From: Chryseobacterium ginsenosidimutans
GTDB lineage: Bacteria; Bacteroidota; Bacteroidia; Flavobacteriales; Weeksellaceae
NCBI RefSeq assembly: GCF_024807225.1
Contig: NZ_JANUCO010000001.1
Span: 1,426,001-1,490,000 of the forward strand
DNA: 64,000 nt
Direction of reading: 5' to 3'
In this document: one piece after another, positions 18,192-27,724 of the stretch
Layout of the letters: each line of letters opens with the position of its first letter
Position numbering within the stretch: the stretch's first letter is position 1
Position numbers and translations under genes: made by a program
The notes under the pieces: model-generated
The model's database searches: none
What the model was told of the DNA's origin: nothing
The model's input: only the letters and a program-made list of their open reading frames with translations

Positions 18192-18974
18192 TTATTTTAT
18201 ATTATTAAGTCTTCCTGCATTGGGATTATAGTTGTCCCAAATTTTCCAGACATTATCAATTTTACGGATGAAATATATCTGTGTGTTCAGTTGATTTACG
18301 AAATGTTCTTCACCAGTTTCACCGACTTTAAATAAAAGATTCCAGAATTCCTGAGATTCTAATATTTTTTTATCAGGCTCATCAGTCACAAGATGAATAT
18401 CAAAAACTTCAAAATTGGAACGGTTGTTTTTTGTAACTAACTGAAAATCTCTGTCACACAGTTCTTTACTAAATTGTGAAGCCCGTTCTAGAAATGGAGA
18501 ATCATCAAAAACCAAATCTTTGAAGAATTCTGTTTTGTGATTAGGAAAATTTTTATAAAATTCAAAAACGGTGGTGCAATAATCGTACACTATTTTTGTG
18601 ATAAATGCAATGCCACTGTCGTTTTCTTTTTCCTGTTTTTTCTCTTTTACAAACTGGATGTATGAGTTTAAATCTTTGTAACCCAAAAATATACAGATCT
18701 TGTCTAATGTTTTCAGAAACCTTAGATCATTATGGGTTTTGTCTTGATAATCATTCTCGAAAAAACGCTGTAATGTAACGTGCGAAATAGTATTTCCTAT
18801 CTCGAATTTTTTTCCGCCTTTCAGTTCTTCGGCTTCGGATAATTCATCTTTTATAATTTCGGAAAGAATGATATAATGGCTTCTCTTCCATTCTCCTACA
18901 TTCCCCAAAACCGAATTCTTCACCTTAGAATGCTTTATTACCTCCTCTCTTATCGAATTATATATAGTTTTCAA
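18192..18974 (-). CDS. Hypothetical protein with Bacteroidota HTH-like N-terminal region
   Basis: 260 residues, no signal peptide. Residues 55-100 (ISHVTLQRFFENDYQ...LRFLKTLDKICIFLGYKD) match the pattern of a short N-terminal module seen in many Bacteroidota proteins (TLxRFF..TLDxLxxYLGY), which looks like a small helical DNA- or protein-binding unit. The C-terminal half has no recognised domain; NTF2-like folding is possible from the closing IYFIRKIDNVWKIWDNYNP. It is placed inside the tyrosine cluster between hppD and the CoA transferase, so it may be a regulator of it, but this is inference only. Confidence 0.65.
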   Translation of the reverse strand: MKTIYNSIREEVIKHSKVKNSVLGNVGEWKRSHYIILSEIIKDELSEAEELKGGKKFEIGNTISHVTLQRFFENDYQDKTHNDLRFLKTLDKICIFLGYKDLNSYIQFVKEKKQEKENDSGIAFITKIVYDYCTTVFEFYKNFPNHKTEFFKDLVFDDSPFLERASQFSKELCDRDFQLVTKNNRSNFEVFDIHLVTDEPDKKILESQEFWNLLFKVGETGEEHFVNQLNTQIYFIRKIDNVWKIWDNYNPNAGRLNNIK

Positions 18975-19116
18975 TTTCCTATGTTTAAAAAGCTTTTTAG
19001 CAAAAATACTGCCAAATGATTGAATTTTTAATGCTATTTCTTTATGTTAAATTAAAAGTACGTTTTTTTTGGATTAAACAAAGAATTAAAAATAAAAAAT
19101 TTAATAACAAAATCGA

Positions 19117-20391
19117 TTAATGCTTAAACCTTTCATAAGCAGCTCTTTCCAGCGTTTCTCTGTCATCAGGATGAGCAATACTTATTAATTCCTGAGCTCT
19201 CTGACGAAGGTTTTTCCCGTATAAATAAGCCGTTCCGTATTCTGTAACCACCCAATGAATGTGTCCTCTTGTCGTTACAACTCCTGCTCCTTGTTTTAAA
19301 AACGGTACAATTCTGGAAACTCCTTTTTTCGTTCTTGAAGTAATGGCAATAATGGGTTTTCCGTCGTCGCTTAAAGCGGCACCGCGCATAAAATCCATCT
19401 GTCCGCCGATTCCGCTGTATTGCATGGTTCCGATAGAATCTGCGCAGACTTGTCCGGTTAAATCAATTTCAATGGCAGAATTAATGGCAACCATTTTTTT
19501 GTTTCTCATAATATTAATCGGAAAATTGACGTTACTCACATCATCGAATGAAAACACGGTATTGTCATCCACATAATCGTATAATTTCCTTGTTCCGAAA
19601 CAAAAACTTGTGATCGTTTTATTGTCGTTGTAGCCTTTATATTTGTTATTAATGACATCATTTTGAATCAAATCAATCACTCCGTCGCTCAGCATTTCGG
19701 TATGAACGCCAAGATCTTTGTGATTTCCCAAACATTTTAAAACGGCATCCGGAATAGTTCCGATTCCCATTTGGAGGGTAGATCTGTCGTCAATTAATTC
19801 AGCCACATTTTTTCCGACAAGCATTTCATCGGGACCTACTTTTGCACCATAATCTATCGTCGGAAGCTCTTCTTCATGCCAAACCAATTTGTTAATTCTG
19901 CTGATGTGAATCATTCCGTCGCCGTGAGTTCTCGGCATTAACGGATTCACGATGGCAACGATGATTTTTGCTGTATCAACCGCCGCTCTCGCAACATCTA
20001 CCGAAGTTCCCAATGTACAAAAACCATGTTTGTCAGGCGGAGAAACGGTAATTAAAGCCACATCCAACGGTAAAATATTTTTTCTAAATAAAATCGGGAT
20101 TTCACTTAAAAAGACAGGAACAAAATCGCCACGGTCAGAATTTACCGCATCACGAACCGGAGTGGAAACGAATAATGAATTAACGAAAAATTTGTTCTTA
20201 TATTCAGGTTTGGCGATTTCTACATTTCCTTGTTGCGTAATGGAAACCATTTCTACATTATCCAAACGATGGGATTGTCTTGCCAATTCGTTGATTAAAT
20301 AATTCGGAGTACATGCACTTCCGTGGAAGAAAACACGGTTTCCGCTTTTGATGGTATAAATAGCTTCTTCTGCACTGATATAATTGTACAT
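19117..20391 (-). CDS. Acetyl-CoA hydrolase/transferase family protein (4-hydroxybutyrate CoA-transferase-like)
   Basis: 424 residues, family I CoA-transferase of the Cat1/Cat2 type. The N-terminal AEEAIYTIKSGNRVFFHGSA, the glycine motif LQMGIGTIPDAVLKCLG and the C-terminal GIGGQMDFMRGAALS are typical, and the catalytic Glu is in AINSAIEIDLTGQV. It moves CoA between carboxylic acids, for example acetate and succinate or acetoacetate. In this setting it could activate acetoacetate released by fumarylacetoacetase, although the family also serves butyrate and acetate metabolism. The gene lies between homogentisate dioxygenase and the 260-residue unknown, all on the minus strand. Confidence 0.88.
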   Translation of the reverse strand: MYNYISAEEAIYTIKSGNRVFFHGSACTPNYLINELARQSHRLDNVEMVSITQQGNVEIAKPEYKNKFFVNSLFVSTPVRDAVNSDRGDFVPVFLSEIPILFRKNILPLDVALITVSPPDKHGFCTLGTSVDVARAAVDTAKIIVAIVNPLMPRTHGDGMIHISRINKLVWHEEELPTIDYGAKVGPDEMLVGKNVAELIDDRSTLQMGIGTIPDAVLKCLGNHKDLGVHTEMLSDGVIDLIQNDVINNKYKGYNDNKTITSFCFGTRKLYDYVDDNTVFSFDDVSNVNFPINIMRNKKMVAINSAIEIDLTGQVCADSIGTMQYSGIGGQMDFMRGAALSDDGKPIIAITSRTKKGVSRIVPFLKQGAGVVTTRGHIHWVVTEYGTAYLYGKNLRQRAQELISIAHPDDRETLERAAYERFKH

Positions 20392-20510
20392 ATTAATGTT
20401 TTAAGTGATTATTATTTACGATTTTTATCACTTAAAGATACTTCATATTGCGTTTATTTGATCTAAAATGGAGTTGCTTTTTTTCAAAACATTTATCATG
20501 TTTTAGGTAA

Positions 20511-20550
20511 AATAAAAGGACTAAATGAATCACATCTAGCCCTTTTTTAT
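20511..20550 (-). terminator. Possible terminator after hmgA
   Basis: On the minus strand GGGCTAG...TAGTCC forms a short stem (arms 20537-20542 and 20518-20523, one G-U pair), followed by TTTTATTTT. It is directly downstream of the hmgA stop at 20570. Confidence 0.42.
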
Positions 20551-20569
20551 CTTTTTTTATTAAAATAAC

Positions 20570-21757
20570 TTATTCCTGAGAACGGTCTTCCATCGTTTTA
20601 TCCTGCTCTTCCAACCAAGAAGTTTTGTATGACGGATCTTCCACTTTCAACGCTTCTTCTGTAAGTTTTAAAGGACGGAAAGGATCTACCATTACCGCAT
20701 ATTCTTCAGTGAATTTTTTACCAATACTTCTTTCCATTGCTCCCGGATGAGGTCCGTGTACTATTCCTCCCGGGTGAAGTGTAAAGTCCATTAAATCAAT
20801 ATGATTACGGCTCATGAAATCACCTTCTGTGTAGAATAAAACCTCATCAGAATCAATATTCGAGTGATTGTAAGGTGCAGGAATTGCCATCGGATGATAA
20901 TCGTACATTCTTGCACAGAACGAACAAACCACAAAATTGTGTGCCTCAAAAGTCTGGTGAACCGGTGGCGGTTGGTGAATTCTACCCGTAATCGGTTCGA
21001 AATTTTTAATATTAAATTTATAAGGATAAAAATACCCGTCCCAACCTACAACATCGAATGGATGCGTTGCGTAGATGAAATCCGTGATCTGATTTTCTTT
21101 TTTTACTTTAATTAAAAATTCCCCTTTTTCGTCTTTTGGTTCAACAAAAGTTGGTGCAATGATGTCTCTTTCGCAAAACGGAGAATGCTCCAAAAGCTGC
21201 CCGAATTCGTTTCTATATCTTTTTGGCGTATAAATCGGGGAATGACTTTCCACGACAAAGAAAACAGTGTCGTCTGAATTTAATTCAACCTGATAAATCG
21301 TACCTCTAGGAATAATCAAATAATCACCAACAGAAAAATCAAGATTTCCTACAAAAGTTTTTAAAATTCCGCTTCCATTATGAACGTATAAAAGTTCGTC
21401 GCATTCGGCATTTTTATAGAAATAATCCATTGATTTTCTAGGCTTCGATAATCCCATTTTCAGGTCATTGTTCACCATTAGAAATTTACGGCTATCCATA
21501 AAATCGTCTTCAGGAGTCACATTCATGCCTTTAAACATTCTTGGAGTTACGTTTTTTTCAACCGCAATTTTCGGGGTTACGTCTTTTGCTTCGCCGATAG
21601 ATTTTATCTGAGTCGGACGGTGAGTATGGTACAACAGGGAAGAAATCCCGTGAAAACCTTCCGTTCCGAAAAGCTGTTCATAGTAGAATTTATCTTCCGG
21701 AGATTTGAAAATCGTATGTCTTTTTGGTGGGATATTTCCCGACTGATGATATCTCAT
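20570..21757 (-). CDS. hmgA: Homogentisate 1,2-dioxygenase
   Basis: 395 residues, of the shorter bacterial homogentisate dioxygenase type. It opens homogentisate to maleylacetoacetate with Fe(II). The cupin core carries GDYLIIPRGTIYQVE, then FTLHPGGIVHGPHPGAMERS, which provides the iron-binding His residues, and the Glu ligand falls just downstream. The start MRYHQSGNIPPKRHT is typical of the family. A TAAATTTG -7 box at 21780-21787 (minus strand) precedes it, without a clear -33. It is the first gene of the leftward tyrosine cluster and diverges from the TonB receptor gene. Confidence 0.95.
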   Translation of the reverse strand: MRYHQSGNIPPKRHTIFKSPEDKFYYEQLFGTEGFHGISSLLYHTHRPTQIKSIGEAKDVTPKIAVEKNVTPRMFKGMNVTPEDDFMDSRKFLMVNNDLKMGLSKPRKSMDYFYKNAECDELLYVHNGSGILKTFVGNLDFSVGDYLIIPRGTIYQVELNSDDTVFFVVESHSPIYTPKRYRNEFGQLLEHSPFCERDIIAPTFVEPKDEKGEFLIKVKKENQITDFIYATHPFDVVGWDGYFYPYKFNIKNFEPITGRIHQPPPVHQTFEAHNFVVCSFCARMYDYHPMAIPAPYNHSNIDSDEVLFYTEGDFMSRNHIDLMDFTLHPGGIVHGPHPGAMERSIGKKFTEEYAVMVDPFRPLKLTEEALKVEDPSYKTSWLEEQDKTMEDRSQE

Positions 21758-21830
21758 TTTACTTTTATATCTAGATTCTCAAATTTAATAAATTTTCATG
21801 AATTGAATTTAATAAAGATTTTCAGATAGT

Positions 21831-21861
21831 TTTGCTATTCTAAAAATAAATGTTAGTTTTG
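21831..21861 (+). promoter_or_regulatory. Bacteroidota sigma-A promoter for the TonB-dependent receptor
   Basis: TTTG (21831-21834), 19-base spacer, TAGTTTTG (21854-21861). It supports ATG 21880 as the start, because an ATG at 21850 would lie inside the promoter. Confidence 0.7.
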
Positions 21862-21879
21862 TCTAACAATTTTAATTTC

Positions 21880-23952
21880 ATGAAGCGAATATTATTTTCT
21901 GCCATCTTTTTTTCAAGCTATTGTTTCTCACAGGAATCGGATAGTTTGAATGTAAATCCATCAAAAAAACTGGATTCGGTGAAAATTTCAGACAGAAAAG
22001 AGATGAAAACCAAACTGATCGACGATATTGTGATTACCGGAACGATAAAACCGATTAGCAGATCGAAAAGTCCGGTTGCGGTGGAGATTTACAGTCAAAA
22101 ATTTTTCCAGAAAAACCCGACTCCGAATATTTTTGAAGCAATTGCGATGGTAAACGGAGTAAAACCTCAACTGAATTGTTCGGTTTGTAACACGGGAGAT
22201 ATTCACATCAATGGATTGGAAGGACCTTATACGATGATTTTGATCGACGGAATGCCGATTGTAAGTTCGCTTTCCACCGTTTACGGATTAAGCGGAATTC
22301 CTAATAGTTTGATTGATAGAGTTGAGGTTGTAAAAGGTCCGGCTTCCTCTCTTTACGGTTCTGAAGCGATGGGCGGAGTTATTAATATTATCACTAAAAA
22401 TGCTTTGACCGCTCCGAAATTGAGTGTTGACTTGATGACAACGACTTGGAGTGAAAATAATATTGATTTATCAACGAAATTTAATTTTGGAAAAAATGTA
22501 GCTTCTTTATTAAGCTTAAATTATTTCAGCTTTGAAAGAAAAATTGATGAAAATAAAGACAATTTCACCGATTCTGCTTTACAAAACAGGATTTCTGTAT
22601 TCAATAAATGGAATTTTCAACGTAAGGAAAACAGAATGGCGAGTTTTGCTTTGCGATATTTATATGAAGACCGTTTTGGCGGAGAAATGCAGTGGGATAA
22701 ATCGTATCGTGGAAGCAATCAGGTGTACGGAGAAAGTATTTATACCAATAGAGTAGAGGCTTTCGGGATGTATCAGTGGCCGATGAAAGAAAATATTATC
22801 ACTCAGTTTTCTTATAATTTTCATGATCAGAATTCTTTTTATGGAAGTAATCCTTTTAATGCGACACAGAAAGTAGCTTTTGTGCAGACCTATTGGGATA
22901 AAAAACTGGGCAGCCACGATTTGATTTCGGGAATTACGTACAAAAAAACATTTTATGACGACAATACACCCGGAACTTCATCCGCAGACGGGTTTACAAA
23001 CGAGCCGATGAAGTCACCTATTTTTGGAGCGTTTATTCAGGATCAATGGGAAATTAACGAGAAAAATACGTTGTTATTAGGGTACAGATTTGATTATGAT
23101 AAAATCCATCATTCTGTACATTCACCGCGTTTTGCATGGAAATTTTCTCCGAATCCTTATCATACGTTGCGTTTTAATTTTGGGACTGGTTTCCGGGTTG
23201 TGAATTTATTTACGGAAGATCACGCTGCTTTGACGGGTTCGCGTGACGTTGTGATTCAATCAAATTTAAAACCTGAAAGATCCGTCAATGGGAATTTAAA
23301 TTATGTCTGGAAAATCCCTGTCGGAGATCGTTTGATTAATATTGATGCTTCTGTGTTTTACACATATTTCAGCAATAAAATTGTCGGTAATTTTGATACC
23401 GATCCTGAGAAAATTATTTACGATAATCTTCATGGGTACGGAATTTCACGAGGATCTTCAATGAATGTAGACTATAGTTTTAGCTTTCCTTTGAGTATTA
23501 ATTTAGGGGTGACTTATTTGGATGTCTATCAGAAATTTGATGGAGATAATGAAAAAGTGCAGCAGCTTCATGCCCCAAAATGGAGCGGAACATACAGTTT
23601 GACCTATAAATTTCCCAAGAATCTGACGGTAGATTTTACAGGACAGTTTTACGGACCGATGCGATTGCCTGTTTTGCCGAATGATTACCGACCTGAATAT
23701 TCTCCGTTTTATTCTTTGGCGAATATTCAGGTTTCAAAAAGTTTCAAATCGGGATTTGAAGTGTATTGCGGAATTAAAAACCTGCTTAATTTTACTCCGA
23801 AAGATCCATTGATGAGACCGTTTGATCCGTTTGATCAACATGTGAATGATCCGATCAATAACCCGAATCATTATACTTTTGATACGACTTACGGATATGC
23901 TCCGATGCAGAAAATCAGAGGTTTTTTGGGGGTAAAATATACTTTGAAATAA
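21880..23952 (+). CDS. TonB-dependent outer membrane receptor
   Basis: 690 residues from ATG 21880, with signal peptide MKRILFSAIFFSSYCFSQ. The plug domain is clear: an early TonB-box-like IDDIVITGTIKP, then DIHINGLEGPYTMILIDGMP, SSLYGSEAMGGVINIITK. The rest is a 22-strand barrel ending in ...GFLGVKYTLK, with a terminal aromatic/hydrophobic strand. The plug contains CSVCNTGDIHING, as in the subgroup of flavobacterial receptors related to siderophore or cobalamin uptake; the ligand is not determined by sequence. There is no carboxypeptidase-like extension and no SusD partner, so it is not a SusC-type transporter. The promoter above supports the start. Confidence 0.92.
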   Translation: MKRILFSAIFFSSYCFSQESDSLNVNPSKKLDSVKISDRKEMKTKLIDDIVITGTIKPISRSKSPVAVEIYSQKFFQKNPTPNIFEAIAMVNGVKPQLNCSVCNTGDIHINGLEGPYTMILIDGMPIVSSLSTVYGLSGIPNSLIDRVEVVKGPASSLYGSEAMGGVINIITKNALTAPKLSVDLMTTTWSENNIDLSTKFNFGKNVASLLSLNYFSFERKIDENKDNFTDSALQNRISVFNKWNFQRKENRMASFALRYLYEDRFGGEMQWDKSYRGSNQVYGESIYTNRVEAFGMYQWPMKENIITQFSYNFHDQNSFYGSNPFNATQKVAFVQTYWDKKLGSHDLISGITYKKTFYDDNTPGTSSADGFTNEPMKSPIFGAFIQDQWEINEKNTLLLGYRFDYDKIHHSVHSPRFAWKFSPNPYHTLRFNFGTGFRVVNLFTEDHAALTGSRDVVIQSNLKPERSVNGNLNYVWKIPVGDRLINIDASVFYTYFSNKIVGNFDTDPEKIIYDNLHGYGISRGSSMNVDYSFSFPLSINLGVTYLDVYQKFDGDNEKVQQLHAPKWSGTYSLTYKFPKNLTVDFTGQFYGPMRLPVLPNDYRPEYSPFYSLANIQVSKSFKSGFEVYCGIKNLLNFTPKDPLMRPFDPFDQHVNDPINNPNHYTFDTTYGYAPMQKIRGFLGVKYTLK

Positions 23953-23993
23953 AGATTGGTGAACATTAATTTCAAGTATAAATGAGTTTTTTT

Positions 23994-24146
23994 TGACGCA
24001 AAGATTTATACTTAAACTTTAGTTTTTAGAAAGCAAAGGCAAATGAATTTGCTTCGCGAAGCTTGGAAATATCGCTTCATCAAATCAACTTGTTGATTCA
24101 TCTTGGCTCACTTTTATAAATAGAGAAAATTAAAACTTTGCGTTTA
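23994..24146. repeat. MITE-like dispersed element, copy 1
   Basis: About 153 bp. It begins TGACGCAAAG and ends AACTTTGCGTTT (inverted ends), with a conserved core AATTTGCTTCGCGAAGC and ATCAAATCAACTTGTTGATT. Copy 2 lies at 36609-36766. It fills most of the gap between the TonB receptor and thioredoxin-like genes. Confidence 0.6.
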
Positions 24147-24195
24147 AAATAACATTTTTGAAGTAAGAAATAATTGGAAACAAAAATTACTGAAA

Positions 24196-24663
24196 ATGAA
24201 GAATTTAACGATATTTTTATTTTTAATGTTAGTGCCTTGTTTTTGTCTTTCGCAGATGAAAACAGGCACTTTTTCTGAACTTGAGAATTTACAAAAAACA
24301 CATCAAAAACCTGTTATCATTCACATTTATACAAGTTGGTGTTCGGTTTGTAAGATTGAATCTTTTCAATTAAATAAAAATAAAGAGTTGGTTAAAATGA
24401 TCAATGAAGATTTTTATTTCATCAATTTTGAAGCGGAAAAAACAAAGGATACAATCAATTTTCAAGGGCAGGAATTTAATTATTTACCCAATGGAAATTC
24501 AGGAATTCATGAATTGGCGCTGGCTTTCGCTAAAAATAAAAACCAGCCGGTTTATCCTTTGTGGATTATTTTAGATAAAAATCAGAATTTGATTGAGTAT
24601 CATGAAGGAGAATTTAAACCTGAAAAAATGAAACAGAAACTGTTGGAGATTTCTGCTTTGTGA
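24196..24663 (+). CDS. Exported thioredoxin-like protein
   Basis: 155 residues with signal peptide MKNLTIFLFLMLVPCFCLSQ. A thioredoxin fold with the redox motif in IHIYTSWCSVCKIE (CxxC = CSVC) and the downstream IILDKNQNLIEYHEG strand, where the cis-Pro region reads NQPVYPLWII. It is probably a periplasmic disulfide reductase or a protein-thiol helper. It follows the TonB receptor by a MITE-like element and is not obviously co-transcribed with it. Confidence 0.85.
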   Translation: MKNLTIFLFLMLVPCFCLSQMKTGTFSELENLQKTHQKPVIIHIYTSWCSVCKIESFQLNKNKELVKMINEDFYFINFEAEKTKDTINFQGQEFNYLPNGNSGIHELALAFAKNKNQPVYPLWIILDKNQNLIEYHEGEFKPEKMKQKLLEISAL

Positions 24664-24787
24664 TTTTATTTTGGTATTGATTTATCATAAAAAGTTAATA
24701 AGTTCTTTAAAAGATAAATTTAGGGATTAAAAAATCCCCAAACTCGAGAAGAGCAGAGGATTTTAATTCGACTGATTTTAGTGAAAA

Positions 24788-25643
24788 TTAATTTTTATCC
24801 AACCATGAGTTGATTAATTGAGGGTGATCTTCAGCCCATTTCTTGGCGGTTGCTTCTTTGTCTTTGGTATCTGCCATTTTGGTTAGTAGATCCGTAAGAT
24901 CTTCGTCTTCAAAGTGTAATTTAGAAAAGAATTTTGCCACATCGGGGTGATCTTTACCAAAACTTTTTCTACCGTACGTTTTAATTTGTTCTGCTTCCCC
25001 AAATATTTTTTTTGGGTCATCCAGAAATTTAAGTTTCATCTTACCAAACATCCAATGGGGTTGCCATCCGGTGACAACAATCCATTCTTTCTGCCTGATC
25101 GCGTTTTGTAATTCGGTAAGCATGGCAATGGTTGAGGAGCTGATTTGTTTATAATTCAGCTTATAATCTATAATCGCTTTATCGGTTGCAGAGGTCAGTC
25201 CTGCCCCCTTTTCAATACCAATAATTTTTTTATTAAATTGCTTCTGATGTTGATTTAATTCTTCCACCGACTGAATGGTAACATATTCAGGCACAACCAA
25301 ACCGATGCGCCCGTTGTTGTAGCTGGTTTCCAAGTTCAGTTAATTCCGGAAATTTGGCGATTTTCGCAGCATGTGTATGAGGTAGCCAGACTCCCATAAA
25401 AAGGTCTGTGTCTTCGTTATTCATCGACGCTAAAATCATATCTGCAGATGCTTTCTGAATAATGATATGGTATCCTTGTTTGTCTAAAATGGCTTTTGCA
25501 ACGTGGGTCATGGCAATATCTTCTGCCCATCCATCTACCATTCCGATGGTGATATATTTAGAGTTTTTTAATTTTTCGCATGAGTTTAGTATACCAAATA
25601 GGATTATTAAAACTGGAAATATCAGATATTTTAATTTTTTCAT
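24788..25643 (-). CDS. proX: Glycine betaine/proline-type ABC transporter substrate-binding protein (frameshifted)
   Basis: ProX/OpuAC-type binding protein of about 284 residues when repaired. The N-terminus is a lipoprotein signal (IFPVLIILFGILNSC). The first frame covers YITIGMVDGWAEDIAMTHVA and ends early; the second starts with SYNNGRIGLVVPEYV and continues through VVTGWQPHWMFGKMKLKFL, where Trp residues of the aromatic cage for quaternary amines lie. Removing one base from GGAAACC at 25327-25329 (coding strand) gives ELGTSYNNGRIGLVVPEY and joins them. The gene ends a proVWX-like operon, one base after proW. It imports an osmolyte such as glycine betaine. Confidence 0.85.
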
Positions 25644-25644
25644 T

Positions 25645-26472
25645 TTATTGTTTTTTCTTTATAAATCCTTGGGTAATACGGTCTAGAATAATGGCTAAAA
25701 TCACAACCGATAAACCACTTTCAAATCCTAATCCAATATCCAGATTACTGATTCCTTCTAATACCTTTTCTCCAAGACCACCTGCGGCAATCATTCCTGC
25801 AATGACGACCATTGATAACGATAATAAAATAGTTTGATTGACTCCGGCTAAAATAGTTTGCGTCGCTAAAGGAAGCTCTACTTTAAATAAAATCTGGCGA
25901 CTGTTGGCTCCGAAAGCACGGGCTGCTTCCACAATATCTTTTGGTACGCCTTCAATTCCCAATGTTGTTAAACGAACCGCCGGTGGCATTGCAAAAATAA
26001 TGGTTGCAAAAGCACCCGGAACTTTACCGATACTGAAAAATAATACCGCAGGAATCAGGTAAACAAAAGCAGGCATGGTTTGCATTAAATCTAATAAAGG
26101 ACGGATGATTTTCGCGGCAAATTTGTTTTTAGCTGCCCAAATCCCTAAAGGTACAGATAGGATAAGTGCTGTAAGAGTGGAGACAAAAACAAGCGCAAGT
26201 GTTTCCATGGTTTCTCTCCAGAATCCCATTAAAAATATGAGAGAAAGCCCGCCAAGCGTCATAATTGTAGTGCCTTTTCCGGCTTTCCAAAAAGCTAATA
26301 AGGTGAAAAATAAAATGACAATGTAAAAAGGAGTATTTACTAAAAGCCATTCAATTCCCAAGATGGAAGAGTTTCCTACATTTTTTATGACATCAAACAA
26401 GGGTTTTGCGTTTTCTACCAGCCAATTGACGGCAGTTTCTACATATTGACCTATATCTATAATTTTATTCAT
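25645..26472 (-). CDS. proW: Glycine betaine/proline-type ABC transporter permease
   Basis: 275 residues with about six or seven membrane helices. The permease EAA-type loop is visible as ARAFGANSRQILFKVELPLA, followed by QTILAGVNQTILLSLSMVVI and IAAGGLGEKVLEGI, typical of ProW/OpuAB. It sits between the ATPase and the binding protein with 1-bp spacings, so it is a single transcription unit. It forms the inner membrane channel of the importer. Confidence 0.92.
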   Translation of the reverse strand: MNKIIDIGQYVETAVNWLVENAKPLFDVIKNVGNSSILGIEWLLVNTPFYIVILFFTLLAFWKAGKGTTIMTLGGLSLIFLMGFWRETMETLALVFVSTLTALILSVPLGIWAAKNKFAAKIIRPLLDLMQTMPAFVYLIPAVLFFSIGKVPGAFATIIFAMPPAVRLTTLGIEGVPKDIVEAARAFGANSRQILFKVELPLATQTILAGVNQTILLSLSMVVIAGMIAAGGLGEKVLEGISNLDIGLGFESGLSVVILAIILDRITQGFIKKKQ

Positions 26473-26473
26473 C

Positions 26474-27724
26474 TTATTGGTTGTTTGCGATTTCTTTTAA
26501 TTCGATAATTTCTTCTTCATTAAACTTTGTAGCTTCTATGATAAGGGATAATTGCGTTACTAGTCCTAAAAACTTATTGTTTTGGTCCACAACGGCGATT
26601 GAGGATTTACTTTCGGAAATCAACGGCAACATTTCTTCTACTGTAGCATCCGGATAAACGGAAGGAACATTGCTATTGATGATAGATTCTACAGTAGTTG
26701 CTTTCTTCTTCGCAATTTGTACAATATCATTAAGAGTCACAAAACCCATAAATTTATGATGTAAATCAACAACCGGTAAATTTTCCAGCGCTGAAGCTCT
26801 CATTTTTCTCAATGCACCTTCGGGACCGTCTTTTCTGAAACGCACCACAAACGGTTTATCGAACATCAGAGATTTTGCTGTAATAATAGTTTTACGGTCT
26901 ACTTTCTCCACAAAAGCTTTTACATAATCGCTTGCAGGGTTGGTTAAAATGTCCTCCGCAGTCCCTATCTGTTCTATTACGCCGTCTTTCATAATGGCGA
27001 TCCTGTCACCAATCTTAATGGCTTCATCCAAATCATGCGTAATAAAAACAATTGTTTTTTGAAGGGTATCCTGTAATTCCAGCATCTGATCTTGCATTTC
27101 AGATTTTATTAAGGGGTCAAGTGCTGAAAAAGCCTCATCCATCAATAAAACTTCGGGGTCATTTGCCAAAGCTCTTGCTAATCCCACTCTTTGTTGCATA
27201 CCACCGGAAAGTTGAGAGGGAAACTGATGTTCAAAACCGCTTAACCCAACGATATCTAATGTTTTTTGTGCTTTTTCTTCACGCGAAACTTTGTCTTCAC
27301 CTCTTATTTCCAGCCCGAAAGCGGCATTACTCAGAACAGTATGATGCGGCAATAAACCGAATTTTTGAAATACCATACTCATTTCAGTTCTTCTTACTTG
27401 CAGAAGCTCTTTATTATTTTTCTCGGTAATATTATCGTTATTGATGTATACTTTTCCCGAAGTGGGTTCATTCAATCGGTTAAGACAACGAAGCAAGGTT
27501 GATTTTCCGCTTCCTGATAACCCCATGATCACAAAGAATTCACCTTCGTAAATTTCAAAACTAGCTTTATTGATTCCTACTGTGCAACCTGTTTTTTCAA
27601 GAATTTCTTTTTTTGAGACGCCCTTGTTGAGAAGTTCCAATGCTTTTTCTTTATGTTTTCCGAAAATAATTGTTAAATCTTCTACTTTCAGTTTTACTTT
27701 TCTACTGTTTTCGATTTTTTCCAT
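26474..27724 (-). CDS. proV: Glycine betaine/proline-type ABC transporter ATP-binding protein
   Basis: 416 residues. Walker A GLSGSGKST, the Q-loop MVFQKFGLLPHHTV, the signature LSGGMQQRVGLARAL, Walker B VLLMDEAFSALD and the switch His in IVFITHDLDEAI are all present. The N-terminal region LNKGVSKKEILEKTG is typical of ProV/OpuAA. The C-terminus has a tandem CBS module (residues ~290-416, with NLPVVDLHHKFMGFVTLNDI and SIAVVDQNNKFLGLVTQLSL), which in OpuA senses ionic strength and gates transport. This gives the importer a built-in osmosensor, so it probably takes up compatible solutes under osmotic stress. Confidence 0.94.
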   Translation of the reverse strand: MEKIENSRKVKLKVEDLTIIFGKHKEKALELLNKGVSKKEILEKTGCTVGINKASFEIYEGEFFVIMGLSGSGKSTLLRCLNRLNEPTSGKVYINNDNITEKNNKELLQVRRTEMSMVFQKFGLLPHHTVLSNAAFGLEIRGEDKVSREEKAQKTLDIVGLSGFEHQFPSQLSGGMQQRVGLARALANDPEVLLMDEAFSALDPLIKSEMQDQMLELQDTLQKTIVFITHDLDEAIKIGDRIAIMKDGVIEQIGTAEDILTNPASDYVKAFVEKVDRKTIITAKSLMFDKPFVVRFRKDGPEGALRKMRASALENLPVVDLHHKFMGFVTLNDIVQIAKKKATTVESIINSNVPSVYPDATVEEMLPLISESKSSIAVVDQNNKFLGLVTQLSLIIEATKFNEEEIIELKEIANNQ

